Below are positions 40,215 through 40,307 of a stretch of DNA of 40,307 bases, one piece after another. The translations under genes were made by a program, and so were the position numbers. Source of the stretch: a candidate division WWE3 bacterium (GTDB lineage Bacteria; Patescibacteriota; WWE3; UBA101185; UBA10185). The stretch spans positions 1 through 40,307 of the forward strand of contig QZJF01000008.1 of assembly GCA_003599255.1 (NCBI GenBank). Reading direction: 5' to 3'. Numbering within the stretch: the first letter of the stretch is position 1; every line of letters begins with the position of its first letter. The notes beneath the pieces are model-generated. The model had not been told where the DNA came from, made no database searches, and worked only from the letters and a program-made list of their open reading frames with translations.

Positions 40215-40307
40215 CACAACAAGTTACAACGATTTTCATAAATTCTTTTTGTCTGGTCTTGTAACTCTATATAAACTAACAACTTACAAGGGATATACAA
40301 CCAAAAA
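40215..40307 (+). promoter_or_regulatory. Right-end intergenic region with TTGTAA repeats and promoter-like sequence
   Basis: No gene is present. GTTACAA (40223-40229), CTTGTAAC (40258-40265) and CTTACAAG (40283-40290) form overlapping inverted repeats, the same motif type as at 10681-10977. TATATAA lies at 40269-40275 between two of the repeats. The last 17 bases repeat the start of the window. Confidence 0.5.
40291..40307. repeat. 17-bp terminal direct repeat, right copy
   Basis: It is identical to bases 1-17. If the contig is circular, the join places the promoter-like sequence at 40258-40290 directly upstream of the leader at 1-187. Confidence 0.85.

Noticed and set aside
1-40307. Lysogeny functions, CRISPR arrays, tRNAs or insertion sequences
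   Set aside because: No integrase, CI-like repressor, regularly spaced repeats, tRNA cloverleaf or transposase could be found by reading both strands.

Overview
The window is double-stranded DNA bacteriophage sequence. It is AT-rich, densely coding, and most genes start after Shine-Dalgarno sites, so a bacterium using SD-led translation is the likely host. No host can be named. No rRNA, tRNA, CRISPR array, integrase or IS element was found. The first and last 17 bases are identical, which suggests a contig closed as a circle of about 40.29 kb or one bounded by two copies of a dispersed element. Terminase, portal and a MuF-type head protein are present. No major capsid, tail or lysis gene is recognisable, so I read this as part of a larger phage genome rather than a complete one.

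Layout. (1) Bases 1-2856, + strand: a promoter-like leader, small early-type genes that share one ribosome-binding cassette, a GC-richer hairpin-dense stretch that may be a non-coding RNA, and a DUF932-like gene. A two-way terminator follows. (2) Bases 10262-2931, - strand: one tightly packed operon encoding an SF2 helicase, a ParB-like protein, a DpdA-type DNA transglycosylase, a purine-type phosphoribosyltransferase, QueE, QueD, FolE, a GNAT acetyltransferase, QueC, a CxxCxxCC protein and QueF. This is a full GTP to preQ1 route plus the enzyme that puts a 7-deazaguanine into DNA, so the phage probably hypermodifies its guanines. GNAT and the CxxCxxCC protein are candidate tailoring enzymes for the aminomethyl group, and the phosphoribosyltransferase may salvage the guanine released by DpdA. 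(3) Bases 10263-10977: divergent promoters and a 280-base intergenic region with an AT-rich tract and about nine TGTAAC/TTACA-type motifs, several forming inverted repeats. It is a candidate replication origin or operator. (4) Bases 10978-26933, + strand: a replication and recombination block with helicase loader, primase-helicase, a sigma-like protein, DnaX-type clamp loader, sliding clamp, a uracil-DNA glycosylase/family A polymerase fusion, an SSB-like protein, RecA, a DEDDh exonuclease, SbcD, SbcC and RuvC. (5) Bases 26946-36093: a packaging and head block in which the large terminase is split into an ATPase gene and a nuclease gene with two unrelated genes between them, then portal and a 941-residue MuF protein with a long C-terminal extension. 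(6) Bases 36124-40214: small genes of unknown role, a DUF5664-like nucleotide pyrophosphohydrolase, a double zinc-ribbon protein and a calcineurin-like phosphoesterase.

Reading every line I found no GATC at all in the 40.3 kb, against roughly a hundred or more expected from base composition. With the base-modification operon this points to strong selection by restriction. The most novel-looking possibilities are an acetylated or methylated dPreQ1 pathway with built-in guanine salvage, the split terminase, the structured RNA at about 886-1078, and the shared TGTAAC motif of the two main intergenic regions.
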